Notes under the pieces: generated by a model
Database searches by the model: none
What the model was told of the DNA's origin: nothing
Seen by the model: the letters and a program-made list of their open reading frames with translations, nothing else
In this document: positions 11,560 to 31,350 of the stretch, piece after piece
Numbering within the stretch: the stretch's first letter is position 1
How the letters are laid out: each line of letters starts with the position of its first letter
Position numbers and translations under genes: made by a program
Assembly (NCBI GenBank): GCA_037176845.1
Contig: JAYKXP010000020.1
Coordinates: 620,001-684,000 of the forward strand
Direction of reading: 5' to 3'
DNA from: Paramarasmius palmivorus
Lineage: Eukaryota > Basidiomycota > Agaricomycetes > Agaricales > Marasmiaceae
DNA length: 64,000 nt

Positions 11560-12750
11560 TTATGCTCGGTCAGGCTCATTGCCTTGACTGCGAGAGTCAG
11601 TGGCGGAAGGCGAAAGGTGTAGTGAAGGCAATGCAGGGAGTGCAAGAGACGAGCGAGGGCCAGCAACACTTCTAGAGTAATCAGACCATACTACACTTGT
11701 TGGATGATGACGCATTATGGTGTCAGATGAAGTGAAGATAGTATCTGTAAGACAAATAAGTATGCAAGTGCAAACGATCAGTTAGCACATACGTACTACT
11801 TTTGAGACTGCGACGGTAGGAACTTTCTAGGTCGACATACGGCCTGCGACGTCTTTTATGCAACAAAAAGACAAGATATGTGATGATGCATAATAATACG
11901 ATGATGAGGGAACCCAAGGTGGCCGAGACTGCCTTCAATGCGGTATCGGGAACAGCACTGTTCTGGAGATTCTGTGGCGATGAAGCCCCGGGTTTACTAG
12001 AAGGTATCCCTGCAGACGGCGCCACCTTCTGCAAACCAGAACTTGGCTGGAATAAAAAGAAACGGTCGAGAATGAATGGCGCGGTTGCCTCGGTCACGTT
12101 CAGATCAAAGTTGTGCTCTTCATTTGACAAGTTGTCGATGGCGAACAAAGGTTGACTTCTGATCATTTTAGCTGCTTGAGGCTCGGTCCTGAAAAAAGGG
12201 CCTGATCCATCCACCGTGTAGCTGATGGTTGGGGGTGGATGTGTCTCGTTGCTTTCTGGAACATGGCCGAACACAACAATACCACTGCCTGGGACAATTT
12301 AGCAATACATCCAAGATTACAATAGCGTGGGGCTAACCGTTGAACTTGAAAGAAACGCTAGAGCCCGGTGTCGTGGTACGGTGGGTCGTCACGCCCAGGA
12401 AGTCATTCTCTAGAATCCACGAGCCTTGGTAGACAAGCCTCGCATCGTTATCTTTGACGCAAAGACCAAAGCACGGGGGTGGCGCCGGCATTCCGCCGAA
12501 CCCAAAACCACCCTTCCCGTTTCCGTTTGGAGAACTATTATTGCGACTGCCGTCCTTTTTTCCTGAATCACTACCTCCGCGGTTGTCGCCACCTTGGCCG
12601 TCACTTTTATTGGAAGATCGATTTGAGGAATCGTCATCGCGAGGTACAAAGCGTTCTGCAGCCTCACTCGCTATGTGGTCTCAGATGAAGGGCAGACCAC
12701 CGTACAGCTAGATACTGCTCACCTTGCCTCTTGTATTCAAGGGCCATCAT
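11560..12750 (-). CDS. Single-pass membrane protein with beta-sandwich-like ectodomain
   Basis: Four exons (12723-12750, 12338-12670, 11797-12288, 11560-11744) sum to 1038 nt, giving 345 residues; starts at 12750 or 12747 are equivalent. The N-terminal 75 residues are a Gly/Ser/Asn/Asp-rich low-complexity segment with no signal peptide. There follows a domain of the kind common in agaricomycete surface proteins, with the motifs DARLVYQGSW, TTTPGSSVSFKFNGSGI and ISYTVDGSGPFF, probably a galactose-binding-like or other beta-sandwich fold. A membrane helix (LGSLIIVLLCIITYLVFLL) is followed by a stop-transfer HKRRRRP and a Ser-rich cytoplasmic tail. Its role is unknown; a cell-surface receptor or adhesin-like function is only an inference from topology. 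The true start could lie upstream if a signal-peptide exon has been missed. Confidence 0.75.
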
Positions 12751-13389
12751 ATTCGCAGTGATTTATTGAATAATGAATGGAATAAAATGGATCAACCTGA
12801 AATACTGGTCGTCAGAACACTAGTATCACGAATGCTGGGCGACTGACCTTCGCCGATTCACTTGCTCGACGAACAAAGAAGTAGAAAGAGTGTAAAAAGA
12901 GTGTAACTGTTCAACAGAGAAACAAAGGGGAAAGCGAACGAAAGAAGACAGTGGCGGTGGGCGACTTTCGTTCTATTTCCACGCAATCTTTTTATCCTCG
13001 GTGACCCTTCTTCAGGTAAACTCGGACACCGTTAACCGAGCCTTCTGTCAGGAACACTCGTATGGAATCGTCGGAGGCAATAAAAAAACCAGTTTGATGA
13101 TGTAGTGCCTTCCCCGCATTTGTTGGTCCCATCTGAGGTAACGATTCGGAAAGGGTTGGTCGCGGGCGTTTCTATATGCAAATGCTGCATCTTGAAGGGC
13201 CGAAAGTAGTGCGGAGGGCTTTGAAAGAGCTAAAAGGCCGTCATTCACTAGGCTGTCATGACTTGTGTCACGACACCTGTAACCAAGTCAAAATCCATCA
13301 TTCTGTTCTTTCTCACTCTATAATGTCCTACATCATGTACCAATGACATTCCGTACCGCAAATATGGGACCCCATTGTTTGTCACTGCG
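12751..13389. other. Intergenic region between convergent/tandem minus-strand genes
   Basis: This region holds the 5' flank of the membrane-protein gene and the 3' flank of the ABC transporter. I see no coding stretch, repeat or RNA signature. Confidence 0.45.
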
Positions 13390-20103
<6,714 letters not shown>

Positions 20104-20518
20104 TTTCCTTTTTGGTTCTAGAAAACGAACTCCGAGACAAGCTTTTCTCGGGACTTTTGGGTAGGCGGGGTGGCCTTTTCGTCTGAGTGAACTCTAATTT
20201 CGACAAAATAAAGGCACAGAAGGTGGTTGAGTCACTAGGAAACGGTTCCGGTCAAGAGTAATTCATGTGGACATGTCAAGACGATTTGATTCGCCCAAAA
20301 ATTTCTTATCTAAACGGCGGTGTACCTCCGACTTTGACGGTCTGTATTTATAGTCAGAGTTCGAGGCACGGTTCCCGATTAAAAGGCTCATGAAGAAAAC
20401 TACACTGCATAAAATTCTTTAGTTCATACATACATAAACTTCTAGCCCATTACAGTTTGACGGATTAACAGTTGACAGCGAGGGATTATGGTATAAATTA
20501 GGACTGGGTATCATACTT
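20104..20518. other. Promoter region of the ABC transporter and 3' flank of malic enzyme
   Basis: No coding potential is seen. Because transcription of the transporter runs leftward, the bases just above 20103 are its 5' flank. Because malic enzyme also runs leftward, the lower-numbered bases hold its 3' end. Confidence 0.4.
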
Positions 20519-22581
<2,063 letters not shown>

Positions 22582-23516
22582 TATGGAAGTTTAACTGGGC
22601 GGCCTGCGAAATCTAAAGAGACGAGAGTGAGAAGGAGTAGGAAAAAGATCTAGGGTGTAAAGAAACTGAAAGGCTCACTCTTTGGTTTCATGCCGTTAAA
22701 TAGTGAAAATTTCTCTTGAGCTAAACTTTCCAAACCGGTGGGAAGTGGGGACCGTGCCTCGAGACAAATATCAATCCGGAGTCCGTGAAAGAGCCAGGCC
22801 CTGGCTTTTTCCGCCTGCATTGGCCCATCGGTTGTCAAGATTGGTTGCGGGAACTCGGAGCCAATCCAGTCCTTCACAACGCAAACTATAGTGCGCCGGC
22901 CAATGACATCTTGTGGCGTGAAGCACAGCACAAGGAGGAGGAAATCACTGAACCACTTCTGTGGTAATGATGTATCATGACGATCAAGCGCGTTGCTAAG
23001 TCACTACACTGCATGCAAAATAGCCTGAAAACGCGTACCCAAGGCTAAAAGTAGTGTTTTGAGGTTTGAGGAATGTCTTGTCCTTCTCGCCTGGGCGGAA
23101 AGTCATGGTCCGAAACAAGCGACGCTCCCATCGGATATTTGTTGAGGAGGTTGTGATTGATGGAGAGGATAAAATGAATGTGTTTGGATTACTGGAGTCC
23201 ATTGGAGAAACTGCTTGCCGAAACGTCGAATCGATCTCCTCAGACTGCTCTGGACCCGCAAACCATCTTGTTCGAGTCTTTATACTGTCTAGTTTTCTAC
23301 GGGCTATGCTGAGCCGCTGTGGGTGGGGATAAGATACGACTAGATACTCACAAATTGAATTGACCCCCATGGGGTGATTCGACAACCGTAATCTATTTCC
23401 GCCTTCGACTTTCACGGATCTCCGAGTCGCCCTCAGAAAGTCAATTGTGCCCAGCAGGAGACAAGGATAGACTCTAGTCGAATACGGAGTCTCTACATGG
23501 CATGCTAGTTGATGAT
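22582..23516 (-). other. Upstream flank of malic enzyme with possible gene remnant
   Basis: The bases next to 22581 are the malic-enzyme promoter. At 23033-23300 on the minus strand a stretch reads as possible coding sequence (FAGPEQSEEIDSTFRQAV, then RTMTFRPGEKDKTFLKP) and ends at a GTACGC donor-like site. A second possible piece lies at 23370-23480 (LGTIDFLRATRRSVKVEGG). Both lie between malic enzyme and the LTR element, which starts at 23517, so this could be a gene cut by the insertion. The evidence is weak and no family is recognised. Confidence 0.22.
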
Positions 23517-23924
23517 TGTAACGCTTCTGTGACGGAGGTGACACAAAGCGCGAACACGAGAGGTAAGACTTTCACGCAGAACTATGAGTGGGTCAAAGTC
23601 TGAATAAAAGTTCTATCTCTACTACGAAGAGGTATTATACAGGGTTTATTTTCTATACAGTGAGTCCTGTACCTAAATATAGTAACTAGAATAAAACTAC
23701 GAAGACAAAGGAAAGGACGTGAGAAAACTCGAGAGAGAGGGTATCGGAAGGGAAAGATCACAAGTCACGGAAAAGTAACGGTCACAGATAACTTCCAACA
23801 TACCTCCCACCAGGAATTGTCCAGAATTCTCAAGAAACACAAACGGCAACCCCTTCAACAACTCTTTCAGCAACTCGGAATCAAACAAAGTTCTTCATAA
23901 CAGAACCTGTCCATCACTTCATCA
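23517..23924 (-). repeat. 3' LTR of the gypsy element (left copy, about 408 bp)
   Basis: It starts TGTAACGCTTCTGTG on the plus strand and ends ATCACTTCATCA. Most of it matches the right copy with many small indels. It has about 100 extra bases near its inner end (roughly 23815-23905) that the right copy lacks. The last three bases form the TGA stop of the integrase frame. Confidence 0.85.
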
Positions 23925-26120
23925 GAATTCCATCCCCATACTAGCAGTCAAAGCACTCTGCTGTTGCTGCTGCATCATCCTAAACCTACGGCGCCTCTGG
24001 ATGTCATTGGAGATCAACATGTCCTTCCGAGCACTCTTCAAGAACATGTGAACAAGTACAGCACCATTCTCGGGGGTGAGAAGAGCTTTGAAGGGAGAGT
24101 TGGGGTCGGCATCAGGTTCGTCCATGAAACGAACTCGGCGGGCTTGACGCTGACCGGCTACGTAGTTCATCCTACGGTTGAAGCGTTCGAAACGGCGCTC
24201 GTTACGGATCTGCGACGAAGGAGTCGAACGAATGGCTGGGTCGGCGTTGGGAACGGGTGGAATGGGGTCAGGAGTGACGGCGTTCATGTTAACGTCGGGT
24301 ACGGCGGTTTGGACAGCGGGAATAGCAGCTGGAGCAATAGGAGGAGTCGGAGCGACGATGGTAGGGTCAAGGGAAGTGTTGGAAAGGGTATGGCCAAGGT
24401 CAGTGACCGCTTTGTCGGTCGGAAAGAAGATATCGTCGCTAACAGGTACTGCAGGAATGACCAGATCTCCGGCAACGTCAACTGAGCAGAATTTTTCGGC
24501 ATGAACATCGCGATTGAACGCGTCGATGACGTTCTGGTGGTCGACGGGGATAGGTGTGGATGCGGGAATGGTGCCAGAACGAAATTGGCGGTCAACATCG
24601 AGGATTTCGCGCATTCGGTCGTCAGGAATGTACAGCAAGCCGGGCAAGAGGTTATCGGGATCGGCAACCTTCCAACCACGACCATCGGACGTGCGTTCGA
24701 TGTAACGCAGGATGCGGTTAGGCGCAGAGATGAGAGTAGCGGGTTTAGAAGACATGAGAACGATTGCGAGGGTAGACTGGCAGATAGTGCAGGCTGGTGA
24801 GTAGAAATGGCGAAATCTCATTTTCTTATATACCTTTTCTGACTCTGCACGCTCTCCAGGTCCCAATAAGGATATTTCCCCAAGAAATACTTGCGGGTCA
24901 TTGGTAGGTGGTTTTCCCGTACCCTTGGTCAGTTTACTGACGTCTTCAACCCCGATTAGCTCGAAGTACTCGTGCAAGGGCTCCAAGTTCTCTACGGTAG
25001 CATAAGGCACCCAAGAAACATCTCCAGATTTCCATTTCACCTCGAAAATCGCGTCGGCGTGACTACCCGAGTGCGATAAGATTTTATCCATCGCCCATTC
25101 ACCTTCCTTATCATCGAAGTCAGCAACTTGATTCTCAAGTCTTCCGGGAAACAAACGGTCATCGTTCGGCACGTGGATTCGAAGCAACGAAGCGTGAAAT
25201 ACTGGGTGAATACCTCGTTGTTTCAGCCTCGCAGGTAAGTCTAATTTGAATGAAGTGTCGTTTATGGTTTTGATAATCTTGTAGGGACCAATAAACTTCG
25301 GAATCAGCTTGCGAGCCAAGCCCTTCGGAAATGAAATATTCTTACTGGAGACGTACACAAAATCTCCGTCCTTGAAGGGAGCAGGTTGGCGACGTCGATT
25401 GGCATCGCGAGCTTGCTTTGTTCGATGCTCCAACAAGGTATCATGTGCGTTCATCACGGCTAACTTCATCCTTTGTGCAAAGGTACGAACTCCGGGATAT
25501 TCCGTCTTATCAGGAGTGTTCCACACGAAGGAACGTGGCATGCGACCAGTGTTCAAGAAAAACGGTGCGTATCCGGTTACCTCTGATCTCGCGTTATTGA
25601 TGGCGAATTCTATTCCAGGCAACTTGGATACCCAATCCGTCTGAGTCGGCGAAATACACTGAGTAAGCATCTGGGTGACTGTGCGATTCATTCGCTCAGT
25701 TTTTCCGTCCGTCTGCGGGTGATAGGCACTCGACATCTTGAGCTGTGTGCCTATGAGCTCATGTAGGTGAGTCCAAAATATGCTTGTAAATAACGAGTCT
25801 CTGTCGCTAACGATTACCTTAGGTAAACCATGATGTTTATAGATTTCTTCGAATACCATTTCGGCAACATTTTTGGCCGTATACTTCGAGTGGCTCGGAA
25901 TTAAGTGCGTCATGCCCGTAAGATGATCAATAACGGTCGTGATCATGTCAAAGGCTCCATCGCGGTTCTTCGAGAGTGGTAAGGGACCAACAAAGTCGAT
26001 CCCTATGACTTCCCAGGGATATGTTGGTACTGGCAGTGGATTCAACAGCCCGTACAAAAAACATGGTTTTCGAGTTGATGACTTTGGTCGGCGGCATGTC
26101 TTGCAGACACTCTCCTCCAA
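23922..26120 (-). CDS. Integrase with chromodomain and long C-terminal extension
   Basis: An open frame of 732 codons lies at the 3' end of the element; its first codon is simply where the frame opens, since it continues a broken Pol polyprotein. The catalytic triad is visible: Asp42 in IGIDFVGPLPLS, Asp106 in VIVSDRDSLF and Glu142 in HPQTDGKTERMNR. A C-terminal GPYKI-type domain (about 250-320) follows, with IHPVFHASLLR. A chromodomain-like segment at about 340-392 contains AIFEVKWKSGDVSWVPY; such modules steer integration toward marked chromatin. Residues 400-732 form a tail with no known domain, rich in Pro, Asp and Arg near the end, plus a Gln run. The stop codon is the first three bases of the LTR. 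Confidence 0.88.
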   Translation of the reverse strand: MEESVCKTCRRPKSSTRKPCFLYGLLNPLPVPTYPWEVIGIDFVGPLPLSKNRDGAFDMITTVIDHLTGMTHLIPSHSKYTAKNVAEMVFEEIYKHHGLPKVIVSDRDSLFTSIFWTHLHELIGTQLKMSSAYHPQTDGKTERMNRTVTQMLTQCISPTQTDWVSKLPGIEFAINNARSEVTGYAPFFLNTGRMPRSFVWNTPDKTEYPGVRTFAQRMKLAVMNAHDTLLEHRTKQARDANRRRQPAPFKDGDFVYVSSKNISFPKGLARKLIPKFIGPYKIIKTINDTSFKLDLPARLKQRGIHPVFHASLLRIHVPNDDRLFPGRLENQVADFDDKEGEWAMDKILSHSGSHADAIFEVKWKSGDVSWVPYATVENLEPLHEYFELIGVEDVSKLTKGTGKPPTNDPQVFLGEISLLGPGERAESEKVYKKMRFRHFYSPACTICQSTLAIVLMSSKPATLISAPNRILRYIERTSDGRGWKVADPDNLLPGLLYIPDDRMREILDVDRQFRSGTIPASTPIPVDHQNVIDAFNRDVHAEKFCSVDVAGDLVIPAVPVSDDIFFPTDKAVTDLGHTLSNTSLDPTIVAPTPPIAPAAIPAVQTAVPDVNMNAVTPDPIPPVPNADPAIRSTPSSQIRNERRFERFNRRMNYVAGQRQARRVRFMDEPDADPNSPFKALLTPENGAVLVHMFLKSARKDMLISNDIQRRRRFRMMQQQQQSALTASMGMEF

Positions 26121-26129
26121 ATTTACAGA

Positions 26130-26600
26130 AGCTTTTCGACGTCGTCACCAGTCTTTCCACCAAAACTCGAAGTATATGATACGTTCGGCTCGGGCCGAGG
26201 TGTGCAAGAATTGTGTGAGCTTCGTTAATCACAATTTCTCGGGCGCTACGCTTTCCACCACAGATTGAGATTGATTTTGGGTTATACATAGCACTTCACG
26301 GTCCAATGGGCTTTAATGTAAACCATCAAGTTCTCATGTACTCGGAAGTTGCGATATGCCACCCAATTTGGATTGGCCAATACAAGCACCCCCATGAAAA
26401 ACTTGTCTTCAGTGTAGCGGCGGCCACGTATACCATTTTCACCTCCCAAATCGATACCCATGTCATACATATCGAAATTAGTCTCCTTCATTGTCTGTGG
26501 TGTTTTCGTCACTGGGAACAGTGTCCGAGCACATTTCACTGTGTTCGGCGGCGGCGGAAGTTGCCAAGCCAGGATCACCTGACTGTACAGTTGCCTGATT
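26130..26600 (-). pseudogene. Integrase N-terminal (HHCC zinc) region, frame-broken
   Basis: Reading in element orientation, pieces such as FFMGVLVLANPNWVAYRNF and then REIVINEAHTILAHLGPSRT match the region just before the integrase core of fungal gypsy elements, which carries an HHCC zinc site. The pieces lie in two frames, and the Cys pair appears only partly (FCKFGGECLQ). The break separates it from the open core frame. Confidence 0.6.
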
Positions 26601-27383
26601 TAGACTTTTCGGTGGCTTGGACGTGCGCTGGCGTCGGGGGGAGTCGCGCGCGCAACGCTTTGGCCATTCTCTCTCGGCGGAGATGTTCAATTACATTCCT
26701 TTCAAACTCCTTGTCTTTCTGTGTGGTTCTCTTTGAGCTCTAGATATTCTAGAAGTTGGTTGGGAGTTACTGAGGGTTTAGGTGATTTTCCCGAAGCTTT
26801 GAGGAACTTTTTAGCTGAACTGACACATTTCCTTCAAGAGTTTTTTGAGATTCTGATGAGGAATAGCCATTAGTGGGTACTACCCTCGCCCTCCATTCGT
26901 TCCCTCTAGATTGTTTTGGCCTTTGAGTATGAATTTCTTAATCACTTTTCGCAAAATCACGGCTTTCGTTCACCTTTTTGATTCTCTTAGGTTTTACAGG
27001 TGCCGGAACCTGTTCTGGACGCGGACGCAACTCCATAGGAGCCGAAAACAATGCTGCTGAAGCCTCAAGATCAACAAGAAGTGGGACCGTAATTCCTGAA
27101 GCTGCAACTTTTTCGATGGTATCATTGTCCAGCACGTCATGATACGTGTATTCGCTGCGAGGGAGAACGCACTGTACCAGGTGCGTCGTTCGAGGTATAT
27201 TCTCGAAAGTACGCGTCAGCTAATACATTCTCAGCCCCCGGCAACATATTCAACACTGAAATCAAAACTCGGAATCTTTTCAAAAACCATCGAGCTTGAC
27301 GTCCCGACAGCCCCTTCTGCCCAAGTAAGTAAATAATCCTTTATGGTCCGGTTAACCCATCTAAACTTTAATCCCTTGAAGGA

Positions 27384-28377
27384 TTATCTCGATGCCGAAG
27401 CATTGTTTTCGACACCTGCAAGCATCTCGATTTCATGCACCGGGTAGTTCTGCTGCGCGGAATTCAACTTGGCGGAATAGAAGGCCGCAACTTTGCCTTC
27501 TTTCCAAGTCTTCCCTTGACAATTTACACCTGCGACACCTGTTCCACAGCCGTCGGTCACCATCCACACAGGATCAGCGCCGTCAGAGTAGTCCAAAGGT
27601 ACACGGTGATGAAACTTTGATTTACCAACAAGATTTTTGATTTCTTGAAAAAGCTCTTTCTTCTGTGTAGCCCCAACGAAAGGCACAGTATCACCTGTGA
27701 TAGCGTGAAGCTGTGCCCATGGGTATTCGCACTTTGGCGATGTCATCGGCGAGGTAGCCGACAAAGCACCAATGGAACCCTCTAATAAGTCCCGATTAGT
27801 CACCCTGGTGTTTTTCCATTTAGTGACGGCATCTACCTTGTTAGGGTCCATGCGTATTCCTTGGTCATCAAACTACGCGTCCAAGAACTCTCAAAAAAAA
27901 ACTTCCTTAGCAAGAAAGTTGAGTTTTGACTCAGAAAGGTATAGTTTCTCTTTCCGTAAGATATCAATGATGATTTTAACATGTTGTATATGTTCCTTTA
28001 GTGTCATGGAGTAAATTATGATGTCGTCAAGGTAGACATCCATGAAACGGCCAATGGTGCGGAGAAGATATGATTCATTAGAGCTTGGTAAGTGGCTGGG
28101 GCATTGCAATCCCCTTGCTGTCTACAAGGACTAACCATATTACCATCAGGTGTGGTCACGGTGGACCTGTGAACATCCGCGGGCTCAATACGGATCTGTT
28201 CATAGGCATCTTTCCCATCAAGAGTCGATCGATATGGGACAACGAGCAACTCGGCGCAAGATTCCATCGATGTCGGGTAGCGGAGACGTCAAACTTGCGA
28301 GTGTTGGCATTGCGTGCACGTAAGTCGGCAACTACTCGAAGTTGATTCTTGTCACTAACTTTGGGTATCAATAGCAA
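27384..28377 (-). pseudogene. Reverse transcriptase and RNase H fragments
   Basis: The RT palm is recognisable by VADLRARNANTRK (28.2-28.4 kb), LDGKDAYEQIRIEP and the catalytic box FMDVYLDDIIIYS, with YLDD at 28023-28034. RNase H follows at about 27400-27570 with WMVTDGCGTGVAGV, then AAFYSAKLNSAQQNYPVHE. The domain lies in at least three frames, so small indels have broken it. These are fragments of one Pol polyprotein, not separate genes. Confidence 0.85.
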
Positions 28378-30547
28378 GGGAACAGTATTACCGGCACTGG
28401 TTAACTTCCAGCGGCCACTCTTTCAAGTACATATCACGCTTTTCGGCCCATGCGCACGAAACTTTTCAGAGGACAACGGGATGGTCTCCAAGGTATGATT
28501 TTATTCTCATCTATCAAAGGAATACGATGATTGATTGCACGTAAAGGTGGTTAACTCTGTTTCTGCCATAGTTCGACATAACGGCTTCGCGTAAGCCAAC
28601 CAAATCATTACGAGCGACCTGTAAGTGATCTTCGTAAACACTCATGGCTCTAGATGCAAGTTGTGAGAACTGACGCACCTTCCATAGGTAAAGATTCATT
28701 ACTACCTACGACGACTTTAGCATCATTGAAAGAAGTTGTGATTCGGTGCTGAAATAAGAATGGCGTACGAGATCACATCATAATTGTTGTAAGATTTGCA
28801 ATATCAAAATACCTTCGTTCATTGATTTTCTGATTTTTCAAATGTTAGGTCTGACGCGAAATTGATTTTCGAACGTGAACCTTGGACCGCAAGCTGCAAC
28901 GGGAGCGGATTCGCAAGTTCAATTCGGTTCAACTTCCACCAGTTGATCAGCAAGAGTTGATGACACAAAATCTCCATGAGATCAGTGTCAATCAAAGCTC
29001 TCGCAGGGTGGTCCGCAGTTCTATGCGTACAACAATCAATTCAAAAGGTTGTGGTACCTTTTTCCTACTATCTTTTGGACTCGTGAGGCATTTCGCTGAA
29101 GTGCCGCGTATTGATTTTCTAGGTACTTGGACACCAAATGCTTGAAGCTGATGGATGATGTCGCCCTCGGATCACGCCGAGGGTACTCGTCTTCTGGAAG
29201 ATCAAAGAGATTCCCGAAAAAGGTAACCTTCATTATCTTCAGCTTGATTGAATTGGATTATTACTGACCGATTTTGCCTGAACAACTCGTTTCGAGTACC
29301 AGCGGGCAAGATCGAAACGAAAATGAGCCAGGTGACCAAACTCAAGGGTAAGTTCACCGTAATTCCTCGTAATAGGTCATCAATAACAAAGATTTCATCA
29401 GTTGAAGGATGTCGATCAACGCGAAACCTTCAGCAAGTCTCAGGGTTCCGGCAAGATGATCTCCAGGGTACGGTTCGTTCCGTTGGAGTAATTCGGCAAT
29501 TCCTCTCCTCGAAAAACAAATCCCATTGGGACTAGATCAATCCAAGGTGAGTTTCGGAGCCAATGTGTGTGTGGAAATCCATTGAACCACTCCTCGCACA
29601 GTGGCGTACCATTCTGAGATCTTGAAGTGGGGTTCTTCAAGGACATGTGTAGGTAAGATTAAATCCTTCATAGTCACCTTCAATGTAATAATATGAATCA
29701 CAGATGGCGTATTCAGTCTCGGAAATCCGATTACACGCAAAAGCGGCCATGTATGCGGCTGATAGTCGGATACTTCACCAGGGTACGGCAGTACGCACAT
29801 CATCACTCTAGCAGTCCCCTCTCGGCTTGTTGCAGAAGATCACCAATTAACACGAGGCGCTTGTCTGAGGACCAACCGTACGAGTGAGTATTCAAGAAGT
29901 TGAACTTCCACACTCCACGTTTAGCTGAACTTTCTTATCTTTTCTTCAGGTAGAAACAATACTGGTGCAAGTTCTGCCGTCTTCAAAGCCTTTCAGCTCT
30001 GTTTCAAGCCATCCGGCATCAAGAGGACAGAGTTCGAATGGTTTGTCAAGTTCGCACGGGATCACACATCATCATCCCAGGCAATGTCTTCATCAGGTAT
30101 GCAAAAACTGCAACTACAAGAACAATCTTTGATTTTTCATCTTCAGATTCATCTACAATAGGAATTAAACGGCGGGCAATTGAGTCATCATCCGAGTCAG
30201 TCATTGGTTCTTGTCCGAAATGTGAGTCTGAAAGTCCCGATAGTTGAGAGTCATGTCCTGAGAGCAACAATGATCTAGGATGATGAATCTTCCTCCAAAC
30301 CTAGACCCAGAGTCTGCATAATCTGACCAGTCAACGCTCTCGCAATCCGACGAATATTCGGCGAATTCAAGATCATCAAGTTCGGATAGACACGGAGATA
30401 GAGTCATGACGTTGAGAGACAGACTATGAATGTCTGTCGTCTCCTCTGCCATTTCTCGTAGTGTCTCAATGTCCGCAAGTTCCCATTCCATGTTGTGAGT
30501 AGTCAATCCAGGGGGTTTTCCTTTTTTGTCTGACTTCACGTGTTTCG

Positions 30548-31350
30548 TTTAGGGCATTGACGAGCCATATGACCTTCTTCCTTGCAGTTGAGAAGCAACG
30601 GTTCTCAGCACGAAGCTGAGCTTGTTCTTCTTCGGTAAGTGGTTTATTGCTTGAGCTACCCTTGAGAATTGGTATTGCTGATTGTGATTTCTAGGTCGAG
30701 AATCATGTTCGATGACTTGGCCCATGTTTTCGGAAAGATCCACGCCCACGTCCACTGAAACGACCATTACGGTGGTTTCAGATGTGACGGACGTTTCTCA
30801 GGTTGTCGAGGCCGAGAATCATGACGACCGTCGACTATGATTATCACGTGAAACATGCATTGCATGGCTTGTATACTGTGAGTTATCTTTCATTTGATCT
30901 TTCTTCACATTGTTGATTATCTCGATGATTTCAGCTTGCTGTTCATTTCCGCAAAGCTTGAAAATTTCGGGATGGAGCTCCTTGTTCCAGAGACCTTTCT
31001 GATTCGGTCATCAATCCAGTCCATACTTTGTGAATCCTTTCTCGCTCATCCATCATGCCAACTGTATTGAATAGCTGTTTGATTTCAGCAAGGTATACTC
31101 GCACTGGCCGACCACATTGACGGCAATCGCGGAGACGATTACGCTGGTCAAGACGATATGTGAGCGGGAAACAAAAATTGTACAGCTCCGTACAAAAGTC
31201 TTGGAATGCCCAGCTGAATGGGTCATTAGCAACGGTAGTGAGGTAGCACTGATAGGCAGTGCCTGACCAGATATTTTGAGACTTGAACACCCAACGGCTT
31301 TCAGGTACGTTCCCGTCCTTCATGTATTCTGATGTCTCAGTAATATCCAT
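30548..31350 (-). pseudogene. Gag capsid-like fragment and zinc knuckle
   Basis: A 135-codon stretch (30943-31350) contains the retrotransposon gag pattern: AFQDFCTELYNFCFPLTYR, then RVYLAEIKQLFNTVGMMDE and an RIHKVWTGL stretch. Downstream at 30548-30600 a CCHC zinc knuckle can be read (CKEEGHMARQCPK preceded by CF), but a one-base frame change falls between its first two cysteines. The region between the two pieces is also interrupted. Confidence 0.75.

Noticed and set aside
22650..22931. Minus-strand frame of 93 codons upstream of malic enzyme
   Set aside because: No motif or splice signal, and it lies in the expected promoter.
23964..24800. Plus-strand frames of 100-170 codons over the integrase tail
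   Set aside because: Antisense shadows of the open minus-strand frame, explained by its codon composition.
29100..29900. Possible retroviral-type protease in the gypsy element
   Set aside because: No clear Asp-Ser/Thr-Gly motif can be read in an open frame; only vague similarity near 29840.
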